From: Rhodococcus oxybenzonivorans
GTDB lineage: Bacteria > Actinomycetota > Actinomycetes > Mycobacteriales > Mycobacteriaceae
Direction of reading: 5' to 3'
NCBI RefSeq assembly: GCF_003130705.1
Contig: NZ_CP021356.1
Coordinates: 124,001-188,000, forward strand
DNA length: 64,000 nucleotides
The notes beneath the pieces were generated by a model. The model was not told where the DNA came from. It did no database searches and worked only from the letters and a program-made list of their open reading frames with translations. This document shows, one piece after another, positions 55,029 through 64,000 of the stretch. Numbering within the stretch: the stretch's first letter is position 1; each line of letters begins with the position of its first letter. The position numbers were made by a program, and so were the translations under genes.

Positions 55029-56408
55029 CTACCTCAGTAGCGAACGACCACCCAGCTGGAGCCATTTCTCGGGATCGACCTTCAGCCCGCTCGGCAAGGT
55101 GACCTCGAAGTGCAGATGCGGGCCGGTAGAGTTTCCGCGGTTCCCGACGGTCGCGATCAGCTGCCCCGCGCTGACGCGTTCTCCAACCGCGACCAGGTTG
55201 CCGTTGTTGTGTCCGTAAGTGGTCACGGTCCCGTCGTCGTGGCGGATCCGCACCCACAGTCCGAAGCCCTGGGCGGGTCCGGCATTGATGACTTCACCGT
55301 CGGCGACGGACACGATTGGGGCTCCGATGGTGTTGGCGATGTCGATGCCTTCGTGTCCTCGGCCGTCGCCAAAGGTGGAGGTGATCAGCCCCGATGTTGG
55401 GGCCTGTCCGAATATCTGGGCGCCGATGCCCGGCAGATTGTTCGGCGGTGACAGCAGCCATTCAAACTGTCCCTCGATTGCCCGGATCCTAGCGACATAT
55501 GGCTTGGTCTGGTTCTCGTAATCCGGTAAACCGTACGGTATTCCGCCAGATTTACGTACGGCTCCGATGCCGGCGTTATATCCGGCGATTGCCATGTCCA
55601 ATGTGTCACCCGCTACCACACCTTGCTCCTTCCAACCCTCGATCTCGAGGAACATGTCGCACAGCAGGTGGCCGGAGGCCATCACCGAGTCGCCGACGTC
55701 GAGGATGTTCGCCCGCCCGTCGCCATCAGCATCCTTCCCATACCTCGCCCAGGTTCCTGGCATGAACTGGCCGGGACCCCGCGCGCCGTCTCGCGAGACG
55801 GGTGCCGTCGCACCGTATCGGAATCCGTTTTCTACCGAATACAACGCCGCCAGAGTGGGAGATTTGATTCCGGCACAAATGTTGCCCGCCTTCTGAAACC
55901 AGGGGACGAACACAGCAATGGCGCCCACCTGCGCCGTTGTGGGACTGAAGAGGTAGCCAGTCTCGGGTGCGGGATGCACCCCTCCGCTGAACTTTCCGGA
56001 GAAGGCCTCTATGGAAACAGCCTCCTCGACAGACACGGTGGCCCCAGAAGTTGGGTCCTCCGTGCGGGTCGCGGCATCGAGGTCCGGGGCTGGTCCTGGT
56101 GCGATCCCGTCAGCGCGGGGCTCAACGGTCGGATAGTGCTCTGATGAGGAGGGAAGATATGGTTCCACCGCAGTCTGGACAGCATTAGCCAGGTCCGCAA
56201 CTACTAGCTGCGCCGGTCCTTGAGCTTGCTGCGGAAGGAGCTCGATGTATTCGTTGAGCTGCTCACCGAATGCCGGCGCCGAAGTTTTGATCGATTGAAT
56301 TTGCTGCGTACCATAATCCTTCAGCGTTGGGGGCATATCAGCTCCCTGTATGACACCGCCGAGAGCCGTGGCCAACCCGACGATGACCGCCGAAGGATCA
56401 ACGGACAT
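55029..56408 (-). CDS. Bifunctional lytic transglycosylase-like / M23 endopeptidase
   Basis: 459 residues. A transglycosylase-like domain (about 165-310) reads AALYSVENGFRYGATAPVSR, GARGPGQFMPGTWARYGKDA and AIAGYNAGIGAVRKSGG. A C-terminal M23/LytM domain follows with GRGHEGIDIANTIG (HxxxD) and GPHLHFEV (HxH). It would cut glycan and peptide bonds of peptidoglycan. Such two-domain proteins often serve conjugation or wall growth. A clear signal peptide is not seen at the N-terminus. No CTACTA operator lies upstream. Confidence 0.87.
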   Translation of the reverse strand: MSVDPSAVIVGLATALGGVIQGADMPPTLKDYGTQQIQSIKTSAPAFGEQLNEYIELLPQQAQGPAQLVVADLANAVQTAVEPYLPSSSEHYPTVEPRADGIAPGPAPDLDAATRTEDPTSGATVSVEEAVSIEAFSGKFSGGVHPAPETGYLFSPTTAQVGAIAVFVPWFQKAGNICAGIKSPTLAALYSVENGFRYGATAPVSRDGARGPGQFMPGTWARYGKDADGDGRANILDVGDSVMASGHLLCDMFLEIEGWKEQGVVAGDTLDMAIAGYNAGIGAVRKSGGIPYGLPDYENQTKPYVARIRAIEGQFEWLLSPPNNLPGIGAQIFGQAPTSGLITSTFGDGRGHEGIDIANTIGAPIVSVADGEVINAGPAQGFGLWVRIRHDDGTVTTYGHNNGNLVAVGERVSAGQLIATVGNRGNSTGPHLHFEVTLPSGLKVDPEKWLQLGGRSLLR

Positions 56409-57159
56409 TTGCGCCTCCAACTGTGAGCTTGCCGACTCGAACCTACCTATTGTGGTCTAAGTCTCCAGGCTGGGTGCCTATTTCGCGTCACACTTGTTGA
56501 GGTTGTCGGTGCGTCTTTGGTGGCATTGGAATCGGTGCGTCCCGATTCCAAAATACCCGTCACGCTGACACTCCTACGCAAACGCACCCCCCGATGCGGT
56601 CTCGCACAGGAGCGCGGTAAGTTTTGGCGCAGATCGGGTTCTGGAAGAATGAGGCAACCTGCGCGCCTGTACATCCGCCCATCACGGGCGAATTATGCCA
56701 AATGGCTGCAGCATACGTCGTCTGGGACGTCACCGAGGGCGCCGTCACTTCCCGACTCGCCTGCACCTGACAGCCGGCAGTCCGACATCGCATGAATGGC
56801 ACTGAAGAATAGCGTCGCTCGCAATTTCGGCGGGGTCAGCCCGCTCGAGGGTCGGGTCGCAGGCAAATCGTGGGCGGACAAAGGTGGACTGCCGCGTCGC
56901 AGGAGTAGGGATCGGTGACGAATATCCACACCAATACTGCCAGGGCTTCCTCGGCGGTGTCCGCATGCACTCGGATCCGCCCGTTCGGCTGTCCGGCACT
57001 CGGCGTGGCCAGGTTGGTGACCTGTCAGGGCGTGGATGGTGCCGGCCATCCCGGTTGGGGTTGCCGTCTATGTCGAGGTGGGTGAGGATTCGGACAATGC
57101 AGGCGGGGTTGGCCGGCCACCGGCCGCCGATGGTTTCGACGAGGCCGCGATCACGGTGG
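56409..57159. other. Gene-poor stretch with a possible small relic
   Basis: A minus-strand frame around 56830-57000 reads HADTAEEALAVLVWIFVTDP, which looks coding but has no start and stops early. Nothing else is supported. Confidence 0.4.
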
Positions 57160-57427
57160 CGGCTTCACGTCGGCGGTCCGGATGCTTGAGTCCGGGTACG
57201 CCACCGCCGAGGACATCGACGAGGCCATGAAGGGCGGCTGCGGCTACCCGATGGGTCCGCTGACACTGATCGACACCGTCGGCCTCGACATCACCCTCGC
57301 CGCGGCGGAGTCGCTGTACGCGGAGTTCGCCGAGCCGCACTACGCTCCCCCGACGCTGCTCAAGCGCAAGGTGGACGCCGGACAGCTCGGCAAGAAGTCC
57401 GGCAAGGGTTTCTACGACTACAGCTGA
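57160..57427 (+). pseudogene. 3-hydroxybutyryl-CoA dehydrogenase family, C-terminal fragment
   Basis: About 85 residues: AVRMLESGYATAEDIDEAMK, YPMGPLTLIDTVGLDITLAA and GKKSGKGFYDYS match the C-terminal dimerisation domain of FadB2/Hbd-type dehydrogenases. The NAD-binding domain is absent, and sequence similarity begins abruptly near 57160. It is therefore a non-functional fragment. Confidence 0.8.
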
Positions 57428-58257
57428 TCTCGCCTCTCCGGGAGCCCGTCGCGTGACCGCGGCGGGCTCTCGCCGTTCTTGACGGCGTAACCCATGTAGG
57501 AGATGGCGGTGCTCTTGATCCGCCCGAAGTCCAGCCGGCGGCTCAACTCCCCGTAGCTCAGTCGCGGTCCACCGGCCCTCGTGAGGTCGAGCAGCCGGAG
57601 CGGATTCTTCGACCGCGGCCCGAGCCCGACGACCTCACCGAGACGCAGACCGTGCCGGTCCAGGACCGACGTCAGCTCGGCCGGACGGATACACATCGAC
57701 CAGTCGTGGATGGGAGTGTCGAACATCCGGGTCATCCGCCACTCCTGCATGATCTTGATCGCGACGAGCTTGCTGAGCACCGTGCGGTTGATGGTGTCGA
57801 ACAGGTACAGGCCCCCCGGTTTCAGCGCCCGCGCGGACTCCGCGATCACCGCATCGAGATCCGACACGTGTTCGAGGACGTCGCAGCAGTAGACGACGTC
57901 GAACGCGGCATCCGGCACCGGCAGTCGTTCACCGGACCCGATCCGGTACTCGATGTCGAGTGCCGAGTCGACGGCGTGGCGGCGCGCGGTCTCGACCGAC
58001 ACCGGGGACGGGTCGATCCCGAGCACACGAAAACCGATGCGGGTGAACTCCTCCGCGAGGAATCCGCCGCCCGAACCGACGTCGAGGGCGCGGAGTCCGC
58101 GACAGTCGCCACCGACCGTCGCGTCGAGCACCGTGCGGAAGTAGGCGAATCGAGCCGGCGTCAGACTCCCGTGCAGCAGGTTGAGCGGGTTGTCTTCCTC
58201 CCACCACGACTCCCCCACCCGGTTGTAGACGTCGTTGTCGATGACCAAGCGGACCAC
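57418..58257 (-). CDS. UbiG-like class I SAM-dependent methyltransferase
   Basis: About 279 residues; the GTG start follows AGAAGGG, and a nearby TTG is possible. The SAM site is LRALDVGSGGGFLAEEFTRI, then VLGIDPSPVSVETAR, FDVVYCCDVLEHVSDLD and LKPGGLYLFDTINRT. The N-terminal SWWEEDNPLNLLHGSLTPAR resembles UbiG/Coq3 O-methyltransferases of quinone synthesis. The substrate here is unknown. It converges with and overlaps the dehydrogenase fragment by 10 bp. Confidence 0.88.
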   Translation of the reverse strand: MVRLVIDNDVYNRVGESWWEEDNPLNLLHGSLTPARFAYFRTVLDATVGGDCRGLRALDVGSGGGFLAEEFTRIGFRVLGIDPSPVSVETARRHAVDSALDIEYRIGSGERLPVPDAAFDVVYCCDVLEHVSDLDAVIAESARALKPGGLYLFDTINRTVLSKLVAIKIMQEWRMTRMFDTPIHDWSMCIRPAELTSVLDRHGLRLGEVVGLGPRSKNPLRLLDLTRAGGPRLSYGELSRRLDFGRIKSTAISYMGYAVKNGESPPRSRDGLPERRDQL

Positions 58258-58354
58258 CCCTTCTCTGCCGAGATCACGGCGACGACGTCCAGCCTTCTCC
58301 TGCGCGTCGGTCACTTCAAGGCCGGTGCCCTCACCCCTGCTCAGAAGGTGACAT

Positions 58355-58702
58355 TCAGGATCTCGCACGTGTGCCTGGTGTCGGGCGGGTTCTGTATTTC
58401 AGTCCCGCCGCCGGTGCCTCCCTCGCGGCGACCGTCGCGGTCGCTCGAGCCGTCGGTCGAGTGAAGGATGCGTGATCCTGCTGGTCGACTGCAGTTGCCC
58501 TCCATGCTGCTCGATTGCCGTTGCCTGGGCCGTCAGCAGTCCGGTCGGTGTCGGACCACGATGTTCGGTGAACGCCGTCGAACATGACGTAGACGTCCAC
58601 CGTCGAGTCGCAGTAAAGGCACAGGCGCCACACACCGGCTGCCTCGAGTGTCGTCCGTTCGGCTGGGGTGACTGTGCTGCCGTGGGCGGTGTGAACGTGC
58701 AC
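58355..58702 (-). CDS. Hypothetical protein, doubtful
   Basis: 115 residues from a GTG. The N-terminal half looks coding (VTPAERTTLEAAGVWRLCLY followed by CDSTVDVYVMFDGVHR). The C-terminal half is Arg/Ala-rich and low in complexity. No ribosome site is obvious and no family is known. Confidence 0.3.
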   Translation of the reverse strand: MHVHTAHGSTVTPAERTTLEAAGVWRLCLYCDSTVDVYVMFDGVHRTSWSDTDRTADGPGNGNRAAWRATAVDQQDHASFTRPTARATATVAAREAPAAGLKYRTRPTPGTRARS

Positions 58703-58748
58703 ACTTACTTGGACTTTTTGGCGTGGGCCCGTTCATGATCGTCGCCCG

Positions 58749-59075
58749 CTACCCGCGCCCAGGGCGAAGCCGTGCCCGGTGACGCCGCCAGCGTTCCATG
58801 CGGGCCGCACCCTCAGCCTCCAGGCGTTGTTGGGTTCGACGTTTACGCAGGGCGACGGTGACCCGGACGGCTGCGGTCCGCTGGCGCAGGGCGCAGGCGC
58901 GGGTGGCGGCGGCCTCGTCATCGAGCAGGTGGGCGGCGGCACTGTCCGCGGTGGCCAGCATCTTCTCGTACGCCAGCCGCAGCGGTGCCCGCTGATCGAG
59001 GTGCGCCATCCCGACATCCTCGACCAGTTGCAGAGGGAATCGCACCGCCTCGTACTCGGCACGCAGAACGGCCAT
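58749..59075 (-). CDS. Hypothetical helical protein
   Basis: 108 residues from an internal ATG (MAVLRAEYEAVRFPLQLVED). It is predicted almost all helical, Ala/Arg-rich in the second half and ends in basic residues. A start seven codons earlier is possible. No family is recognised. Confidence 0.5.
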   Translation of the reverse strand: MAVLRAEYEAVRFPLQLVEDVGMAHLDQRAPLRLAYEKMLATADSAAAHLLDDEAAATRACALRQRTAAVRVTVALRKRRTQQRLEAEGAARMERWRRHRARLRPGRG

Positions 59076-59369
59076 GGGAAGTGTGCCCGACCTCACTGCT
59101 TAGACCTTACTCCGTGAGCGAAACAGCGCTATTGACAAGCGAGTGCGGAGAAACCATGCCCAGCCAATCAGACGCCACGCGTGAAGCCGTCGCAGGGCTA
59201 CCCGATCGAGGGGTCGCCCTTCCCATCCCGCGCCTGCCGAGCGGCGTAGTCGCGGATCGCCGACCGGCAGTCAACGCGTCGTCCCCGACACGTCGACCAT
59301 CGCCAGGCTGGCAACCCCGATCCACCCGCGACTGCGTCGATCCCGGCGGATCCTGCGCCTGCGAGATGA
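59076..59369. other. Intergenic, no gene recognised
   Basis: About 290 bp with only weak frames. Confidence 0.4.
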
Positions 59370-59528
59370 TCAAGCCGTGGGGCCGCCCGCGGATTTTCCT
59401 CGGAAGAGGTTCCGGAAGAATCTCGTGAGGGCGTGAATCTTCTCCTTCGTCAGGTCAATGGCCTTGCGAAACGATTCATTATCGCCGGTGGGCATCACGA
59501 TCTCCGTTGGTCGGGGGTAGGCAACCAT
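59370..59528 (-). CDS. Small hypothetical protein
   Basis: 52 residues: MVAYPRPTEIVMPTGDNESF, then a basic helix KAIDLTKEKIHALTRFFRNL. The composition is coding-like but the ribosome site is not clear. Confidence 0.35.
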   Translation of the reverse strand: MVAYPRPTEIVMPTGDNESFRKAIDLTKEKIHALTRFFRNLFRGKSAGGPTA

Positions 59529-60100
59529 GTCCGACACAGTGTGACCCCGGAACCCGAGCCTCCACATCCGAATCCGGGAAACCGACAGAGTCGGCGGCGG
59601 ATCCCACTACGCGTCCCGGTGTGTAGGTGAGCCCGACGGCCGAACACATCTGCATGGGCGAGATCAGCAACTGGATGGTGGTGACCGTTGGAGAAGACCG
59701 GCGACGTTGTCGACACGCTGGTCAGCCCCAAACGGCTCCCGTGATCCCGTGATCCCGCCGTCAGTCTGGTCTTGGAATTCGAGGACGGGGTGGTCACCAA
59801 CCTGTCTGCGGAAGAGGCCCGCCAGCTCGCGGCCGAACTGCAGCGGTGCGCCGACGTCATCGACCCGTAGGACACCCCGATTCGTCGACCCCGTTCCGGC
59901 TTCCCTCCGATCGCCGGTTCGGGGGTCGGCTCTCTTCTGCCCGCCACCCATCGGCAGTAGTGTCGAAGGTGGGTCGGCCCTCCCTGGAGGTAGGTGGGGT
60001 CGCCCCCTTGCAGGACCTTCCAAGGGGCGGAGGTGGTGTCAATCAGCGGACCGGATGAAAGAACCTTCTCATCTGTGTATTCACCACGTCGACCTCGACA
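59529..60100. other. Gene-poor stretch
   Basis: A plus-strand segment near 59765-59868 reads VLEFEDGVVTNLSAEEARQL and ends in a stop, but has no start. It is probably a relic. Nothing else is supported. Confidence 0.35.
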
Positions 60101-60352
60101 ATGGGGCGCACACTTCCAGCGGGGTCGACTGGTGTGTATGCGGGCCAGGTGCGAAGGGGTTACCGCACGGGAAGGGTGGTTTCGTTGACCCACGACGAAC
60201 TTCGACAGTGGGTGGCCCAGCATGCACACCTGGGCATGTCGCGCGCGAGTCCGGAGCAATTGGCCAAGCTGGAGAAGATCACTGCGGCATTCGAGGCTCG
60301 GTACGTCCGGGGGTTGCTGGCCCTTCCCGACTACCGGCCTCCCGTCGGTTGA
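60101..60352 (+). CDS. Small hypothetical protein
   Basis: 83 residues, or 58 from the GTG at 60176, which looks more natural. It contains LTHDELRQWVAQHAHLGMSR and LAKLEKITAAFEARYVRGLL, two likely helices. No family is known. Confidence 0.4.
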   Translation: MGRTLPAGSTGVYAGQVRRGYRTGRVVSLTHDELRQWVAQHAHLGMSRASPEQLAKLEKITAAFEARYVRGLLALPDYRPPVG

Positions 60353-60614
60353 TCCACAAGTTTCACAGGCTGTGAAAGCCCGCAGATGATTGATTCCTTG
60401 GTCGGCTTCAGTGGTCGTAGGAGGTCAGCGAGCGTTTCGCGGGCTGTTGCCCGTCACTGAAGACGCAGATGATCGCGTCGCTGTAAATGCAGACGGCTTC
60501 GGACTGTTTTCGAGGTTTTCGTCGGCATGGTGACGGCGTTGTCGTCCCGTTGAAGGCGCGGTCTGCATGTTGACGGCTGGATGCGGGCATGCGGATACCC
60601 CGCGGGACCGGTTT
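60353..60614. other. Intergenic, no gene recognised
   Basis: About 260 bp downstream of the HTH gene; no hairpin or gene is obvious. Confidence 0.4.
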
Positions 60615-61189
60615 TCAGCCGCCGCGAGGTGGTGCGAGGAGCCGTCCACGGGTGTACATCCCGATCAGAGTCCATGGCGGGTCCTCGAACCCGAACCGTT
60701 CACGGGCGTGGAAGGCCGCGGCGGCCATTGTCAGTGTGTGCTGCAGCGGATTGCGGGTGTTGCGGATGCGGCTGAACGCGTCGGCCGCGTACGTGGCGAG
60801 GCGCTCACAGCCTTGGGTGTACATCCAGTGCAGGTGCTCGGGCGGGACCCGTCGCAACCATCGGCGAACGGTCGATTCAGGCCGGTCCAGACCTTCCGCG
60901 ATGCGCCGGTATCCGAGCCCATTGGCCTTGTGCACCAACGCCGTTCCGATGACCTCGGTGGTGTCGGCACGGCGCACCCGCAGCGCTGTCGGCAACAGCA
61001 CCTGGGTCTTGCTGCAGCCGGCGCAACGTACCCGGACAGGACGGGCGGTCACGGTGCTGGTGCCGAGCCCGCGACGGTGCGGATGCGGCCGAATCCCGAT
61101 CTGCGCAGGACGTCGCCACATTCCGGGCACGCCATCGCACCGGATGCCAGGTGCTCCTCGGCGTCTTCGGCGCGTAGAACGACGATCAC
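60615..61189 (-). pseudogene. DUF6431-type helix-turn-helix protein, one-base frameshift
   Basis: The N-terminus from a GTG reads MIVVLRAEDAEEHLASGAMA and CPECGDVLRRSGFGRIRTV, a zinc-ribbon-like Cys pair. After a one-base loss near 61075 the next frame gives VRCAGCSKTQVLLPTALRVR, then GLGYRRIAEGLDRPESTVRR as a helix-turn-helix. Such proteins are common near actinobacterial mobile elements. The repaired length is about 190 residues. Confidence 0.65.
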
Positions 61190-61526
61190 AAGGGGAAGGC
61201 TCCATTCATAGTTCTTCAGTCTTGACTAGCACAGGGCCGGAGCACCAGCGGCCAATTGGTGTTGGGCGGTGAGACTGTCACCGCCGCCGTCACCTTCGAT
61301 GCAGACGACGAGCCTGATCAACACCGTGCCGACGAGCAGATCGCGGTATCTGGCGGTGAGCCGGGACGTCTCCGTCGTCTGCACGCTGACTGTGCAGAGG
61401 AAGTGAACTCAACCGAAGAGCTCTTCAGAAAGCTCGTTGACGGAACACCCCTGGTACGGCTGCATACACGTCGACCGTCAACACTTGGACACGTTCCGAG
61501 GCAACGCAACCGGCGCCTTCGGTACC
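61190..61526. other. Intergenic, no gene recognised
   Basis: About 340 bp. No credible gene. Confidence 0.4.
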
Positions 61527-61700
61527 CTACGTGGTAGGAACCTCCGCGACCCCGGTTCCCGCCAGTGCGCCTCGGTAGGCCTTGCGGATCACGACCCTGG
61601 TCAATTTCGGACCTTCGTCTGGCTCGTCGTAGGGAACCTCATCCCAGCTGTCGATGTCGAACTCGGCCTCGACTGTTCGTTGCGTTGTGGTGTCAGCCAT
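61527..61700 (-). pseudogene. DUF3224-family protein, truncated N-terminal part
   Basis: 57 residues: VEAEFDIDSWDEVPYDEPDE then GPKLTRVVIRKAYRGALAGT. This matches the first strands of DUF3224, a small beta-barrel of about 130 residues, but a stop comes less than halfway through. Confidence 0.6.
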
Positions 61701-63488
61701 GCACGAAGAATGCCAGACCGGACTGACAAACCTGTGACGGCACTGCAGATCGGCTTTCGCCGACGACTCCCGTGCCGGACATCTCGCACCGCTCCCTGGA
61801 GCGATTGACCCAGCAAGGAGTGCGTCATTCCGACGCGGTGTCGAGCAGAACAGCGAACGCGCGGTCGCCGGCCGGCTCTCCGCCCTGGGTAAACCCGTGG
61901 TGGTGGTGTGGGGCGACCGCGACGTGATCGCCCGACCGAGTCCAACGTCGCGCAGTTCACCGAGGCGGCATCGTCGGCCAGGGTGCGCCCGTGTAGGTGT
62001 CTGCCGACGGGACCGGCGCGCACCGTCAATGAGGACGGCAGCCCGCATGTGACTGCGGTCGGGGCCCCCTGGGTTGAGGGCACGGTCTGGTCCCAGACAG
62101 GCGTCGGGCGGGACCTCGTTGAACAGGAGCCAGAACCGGCCGACCTCTCCAACTGTCGGACGTGGAATCTGTCCGTCCTGGATCGCGGTGTCCGTCGCGA
62201 GCACCCGCAAGCGCCGACGCGGGCGCCACTTCTGATCGTCGGCTGTCATCGGTTTGCTCACCACCACAGGCCATAGGCGAAGTCCATAGACGCAGTGTTC
62301 CGCCACCCACCGCCGATCAGACTGGAATCTCGGTCAGGGATCGCGTGCGCCCGCTGGTTTACCGCCGACCGTGTCCGGTTTTGGTAGATGCGCTCCCGCG
62401 AATCGTTGCCGGCAAGTGTCCGCCGCGAATATGTGAATCACGGAGGGCGGGGTGCGTGGCCCGTACTGCGATGGACCCTGTCGTGAGCGAGAACTCTGGA
62501 TCAGCAGGACTCGACGTCCGGCCGGTGCACGATCGGGCGAACACCCCGCGGTGAGGGACGCGATGCGATCCGGACGCCCTGCCCTCGTGGCCGCGGGTGG
62601 TCGTCGCCACCCCCCTCGTCGCCACCCCCCTCGGCGTCGCACTCTTCGCCGCAACCCCGGACGGATCGAATTCAGCGCGGTCGCCACCGTGGGCGGCCGA
62701 CTCCTGTCCGCGTGGTCTTTACTTGTCCCGCCACCCGGTGGCGGTGGTATCGCGGACGCAGCACCGCGAGTACGCCGTCGAGAAGCCGGCCAAGTCGGTG
62801 CGCCCTCCAGTGGGAAGACGAAGCGAAGATCCGCGGTCTGGCCGACCCGGATCCGGTGCCGGTGCCGGTGCCGGTGCCGGTGCGCTGGACGCTCACCGGG
62901 CATGACGTGTCCGACCACCCCACCACATCTTCCAGGGCCTCGGCTACCACCACCTCACGACCACCAAGATCACCACCCAGGTCACAGCCACCTGGAACCG
63001 CTACGTCGCAGGGCGGTCACCGTCGGGGTGGACACCACCAACAACCCGCGACAGCGGATTACGCGAGCCCACCAGTAACCCCTGGACGGGACAGCACTGC
63101 GTGGTTCCCGTCACATTTGACGAAGTCGGTGGCGTGTCCGCTTGCGTCGGGCCGTGAAGCCACACTCGCCGCATCGCGGGACGCCGTCGCGCCGGTCCCC
63201 GCACCCACTCGCCGGCCCGGCAAACGTCGAGGTCACCACCGGTTTCCTCAGCCTTGGGGCGGCGCTGCTCGACTGGGTGCCCGGGACGGTGTTCCCGGTG
63301 TCGTTACCTGCCCGTGATGGCCATCCTAAGACCCTGACGTGGGCATATTCGAGCAAGATCATGTTTGTATATCGATCGGGTCACGATGGCGCAGTCGATA
63401 TCGTTTTGTTACTTTCCTTCTCGACCGGGGGTCCGAGGCCACGAATCTCAAGAGCGCGGTCTAGCCAACAAAGACGAGGTAAGACACC
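61701..63488. other. Debris zone of short gene fragments
   Basis: On the plus strand, about 61870-61945 gives LSALGKPVVVVWGDRDVIA (alpha/beta hydrolase-like). About 62015-62110 gives RTVNEDGSPHVTAVGAPWVE (pyridoxamine-phosphate oxidase-like). About 62800-62910 gives WEDEAKIRGLADPDPVPV (similar to the N-terminus of actinobacterial NTPases). None has a complete domain. The fragments are in different frames, so this looks like accumulated relics. Confidence 0.45.
62853..62882 (+). repeat. Five tandem CCGGTG hexamers
   Basis: Five perfect copies in a row, encoding alternating Pro-Val in one frame. The copy number may vary by slippage. Confidence 0.9.
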
Positions 63489-64000
63489 GTGGCGAAACAC
63501 CGCAGGACCGCACATCGTTCAAATTCCATCACCGGCCGCCTGAAGATTGCGACTGTCGCCGCTGCGACCGGTGCCATTCTGATCGGCGGAGCGCAGTTCG
63601 GCGCCGCGTCCGCGGCCGCCCGCCCGCTCGAGATCCCGCCGGGCCTACTGCCCGCCGGTGTTCAGCTGCCCGCGATCGAGCTGCCCGACATCCCGGCCGC
63701 CCCGCCCTCGCCCGGCGTGCTCGGGCCGGTCAACCCAGGCACCCCCGCTCCGCTCAAGGCCCGCACCGTGCAACCGGTATCCGGCACGCTGTCCTCCGGC
63801 TACGGCCCCCGCTGGGGCGCGCACCACGGCGGCATCGACATCGCGGCCCCGATCGGCACCCCGATCCAGTCCGCGGCCGACGGTGAGGTCATCTCCGCGG
63901 GCCCGGCCTCCGGGTTCGGGTTGTGGGTGCGGGTGCGCCACGACGACGGCGCCGTCACCGCCTACGGCCACATCAACGAGTTCATCGTCAACGTCGGCCA
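63489..64000 (+). CDS. Secreted M23 (LytM) peptidase, cut by window edge
   Basis: 171 residues visible. The GTG follows GAGGTAAG. A signal peptide (basic start, then IATVAAATGAILIGGAQFGA and AASAAA) leads to a Pro-rich linker and the M23 domain, with HHGGIDIAAPIG (zinc HxxxD), VISAGPASGFGLWVRVRHDD and AYGHINEF. The second zinc HxH is beyond the window. The domain closely resembles that of the transglycosylase/M23 protein at 55 kb. Confidence 0.88.
   Translation, partial: MAKHRRTAHRSNSITGRLKIATVAAATGAILIGGAQFGAASAAARPLEIPPGLLPAGVQLPAIELPDIPAAPPSPGVLGPVNPGTPAPLKARTVQPVSGTLSSGYGPRWGAHHGGIDIAAPIGTPIQSAADGEVISAGPASGFGLWVRVRHDDGAVTAYGHINEFIVNVG

Noticed and set aside
56560..56802. A minus-strand frame with several Cys and Gly residues
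   Set aside because: Some resemblance to small Cys-rich actinobacterial proteins, but no ribosome site and an implausible C-terminus; left as non-coding.
62853..62882. The CCGGTG hexamer array as a CRISPR or iteron
   Set aside because: Units are directly adjacent with no spacers and only 6 bp; simple slippage repeat. No CRISPR array or cas gene was seen anywhere in the window.

Overview
The window is high-GC actinobacterial DNA, most like Rhodococcus or a close mycolic-acid genus. Supporting signs are a RipA-like NlpC/P60 peptidase, actinobacterial CtaD-type oxidase subunits, SHOCT, VanW, DUF3105 and DUF2784 proteins, and frequent GTG starts. The mix of duplicated housekeeping genes (two ctaD, one serA), transposons, gene relics and no rRNA or tRNA suggests a plasmid or genomic island. 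The genus and replicon are inferences.

Layout. 0-3.5 kb holds a two-component system, a SHOCT membrane protein, a membrane protein behind a CsoR-like palindrome, and a cyclase-YHS fusion. 3.8-6.3 kb holds ctaD copy 1. 7.2-9.7 kb is an IS110-type element interrupted by an IS3-type element. 10.5-16 kb holds serA and an overlapping three-gene ThDP enzyme / SRPBCC / KASIII-like cassette. 16.4-20.7 kb holds a SulP-carbonic anhydrase fusion and a TerC protein. 20.8-28.4 kb holds BlaI/M56 pair 1, a truncated sensor kinase, a small membrane protein, a GNAT plus M15-like lipoprotein operon and a VanW protein. 28.7-31.2 kb holds a PHO-box-like site with a strong hairpin, then ctaD copy 2. 31.6-36.9 kb holds a DUF3105 protein, a possible nuclease, BlaI/M56 pair 2, a 31-residue Met/Cys-rich peptide and a second small membrane protein. 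37-47 kb is a complex I-like operon cut by a 6.46-kb compound mobile element that carries a recombinase trio (RIT), itself split by an IS21-type element. 47.4-49.7 kb holds a rhodanese lipoprotein and BlaI/M56 pair 3. 50-56.4 kb holds unknown proteins, IS remnants and two peptidoglycan hydrolases. 57-63.4 kb is mostly small genes and gene fragments. The right edge cuts a secreted M23 peptidase.

The unifying signal is a palindrome close to CTACTATG-N3-CATAGTAG. It occurs eleven times (one copy with wider spacing), always between genes and mostly 25-120 bp before a start codon. The genes behind it are both ctaD copies, serA, two micropeptide-scale genes, a small membrane protein, the GNAT/M15 operon, DUF3105, the BlaI/M56 pair 2 operon, the rhodanese and its divergent partner, and the RipA-like hydrolase. 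With three BlaI/M56 repressor-protease pairs in the window, I infer a BlaI-type regulon that joins respiration, wall remodelling and metal handling. The assignment of repressor to site is not proven.

Several genes look broken by one missing base in a short C or G run, which may be a sequence-quality effect. The nuoN-like relic, by contrast, shows real decay.
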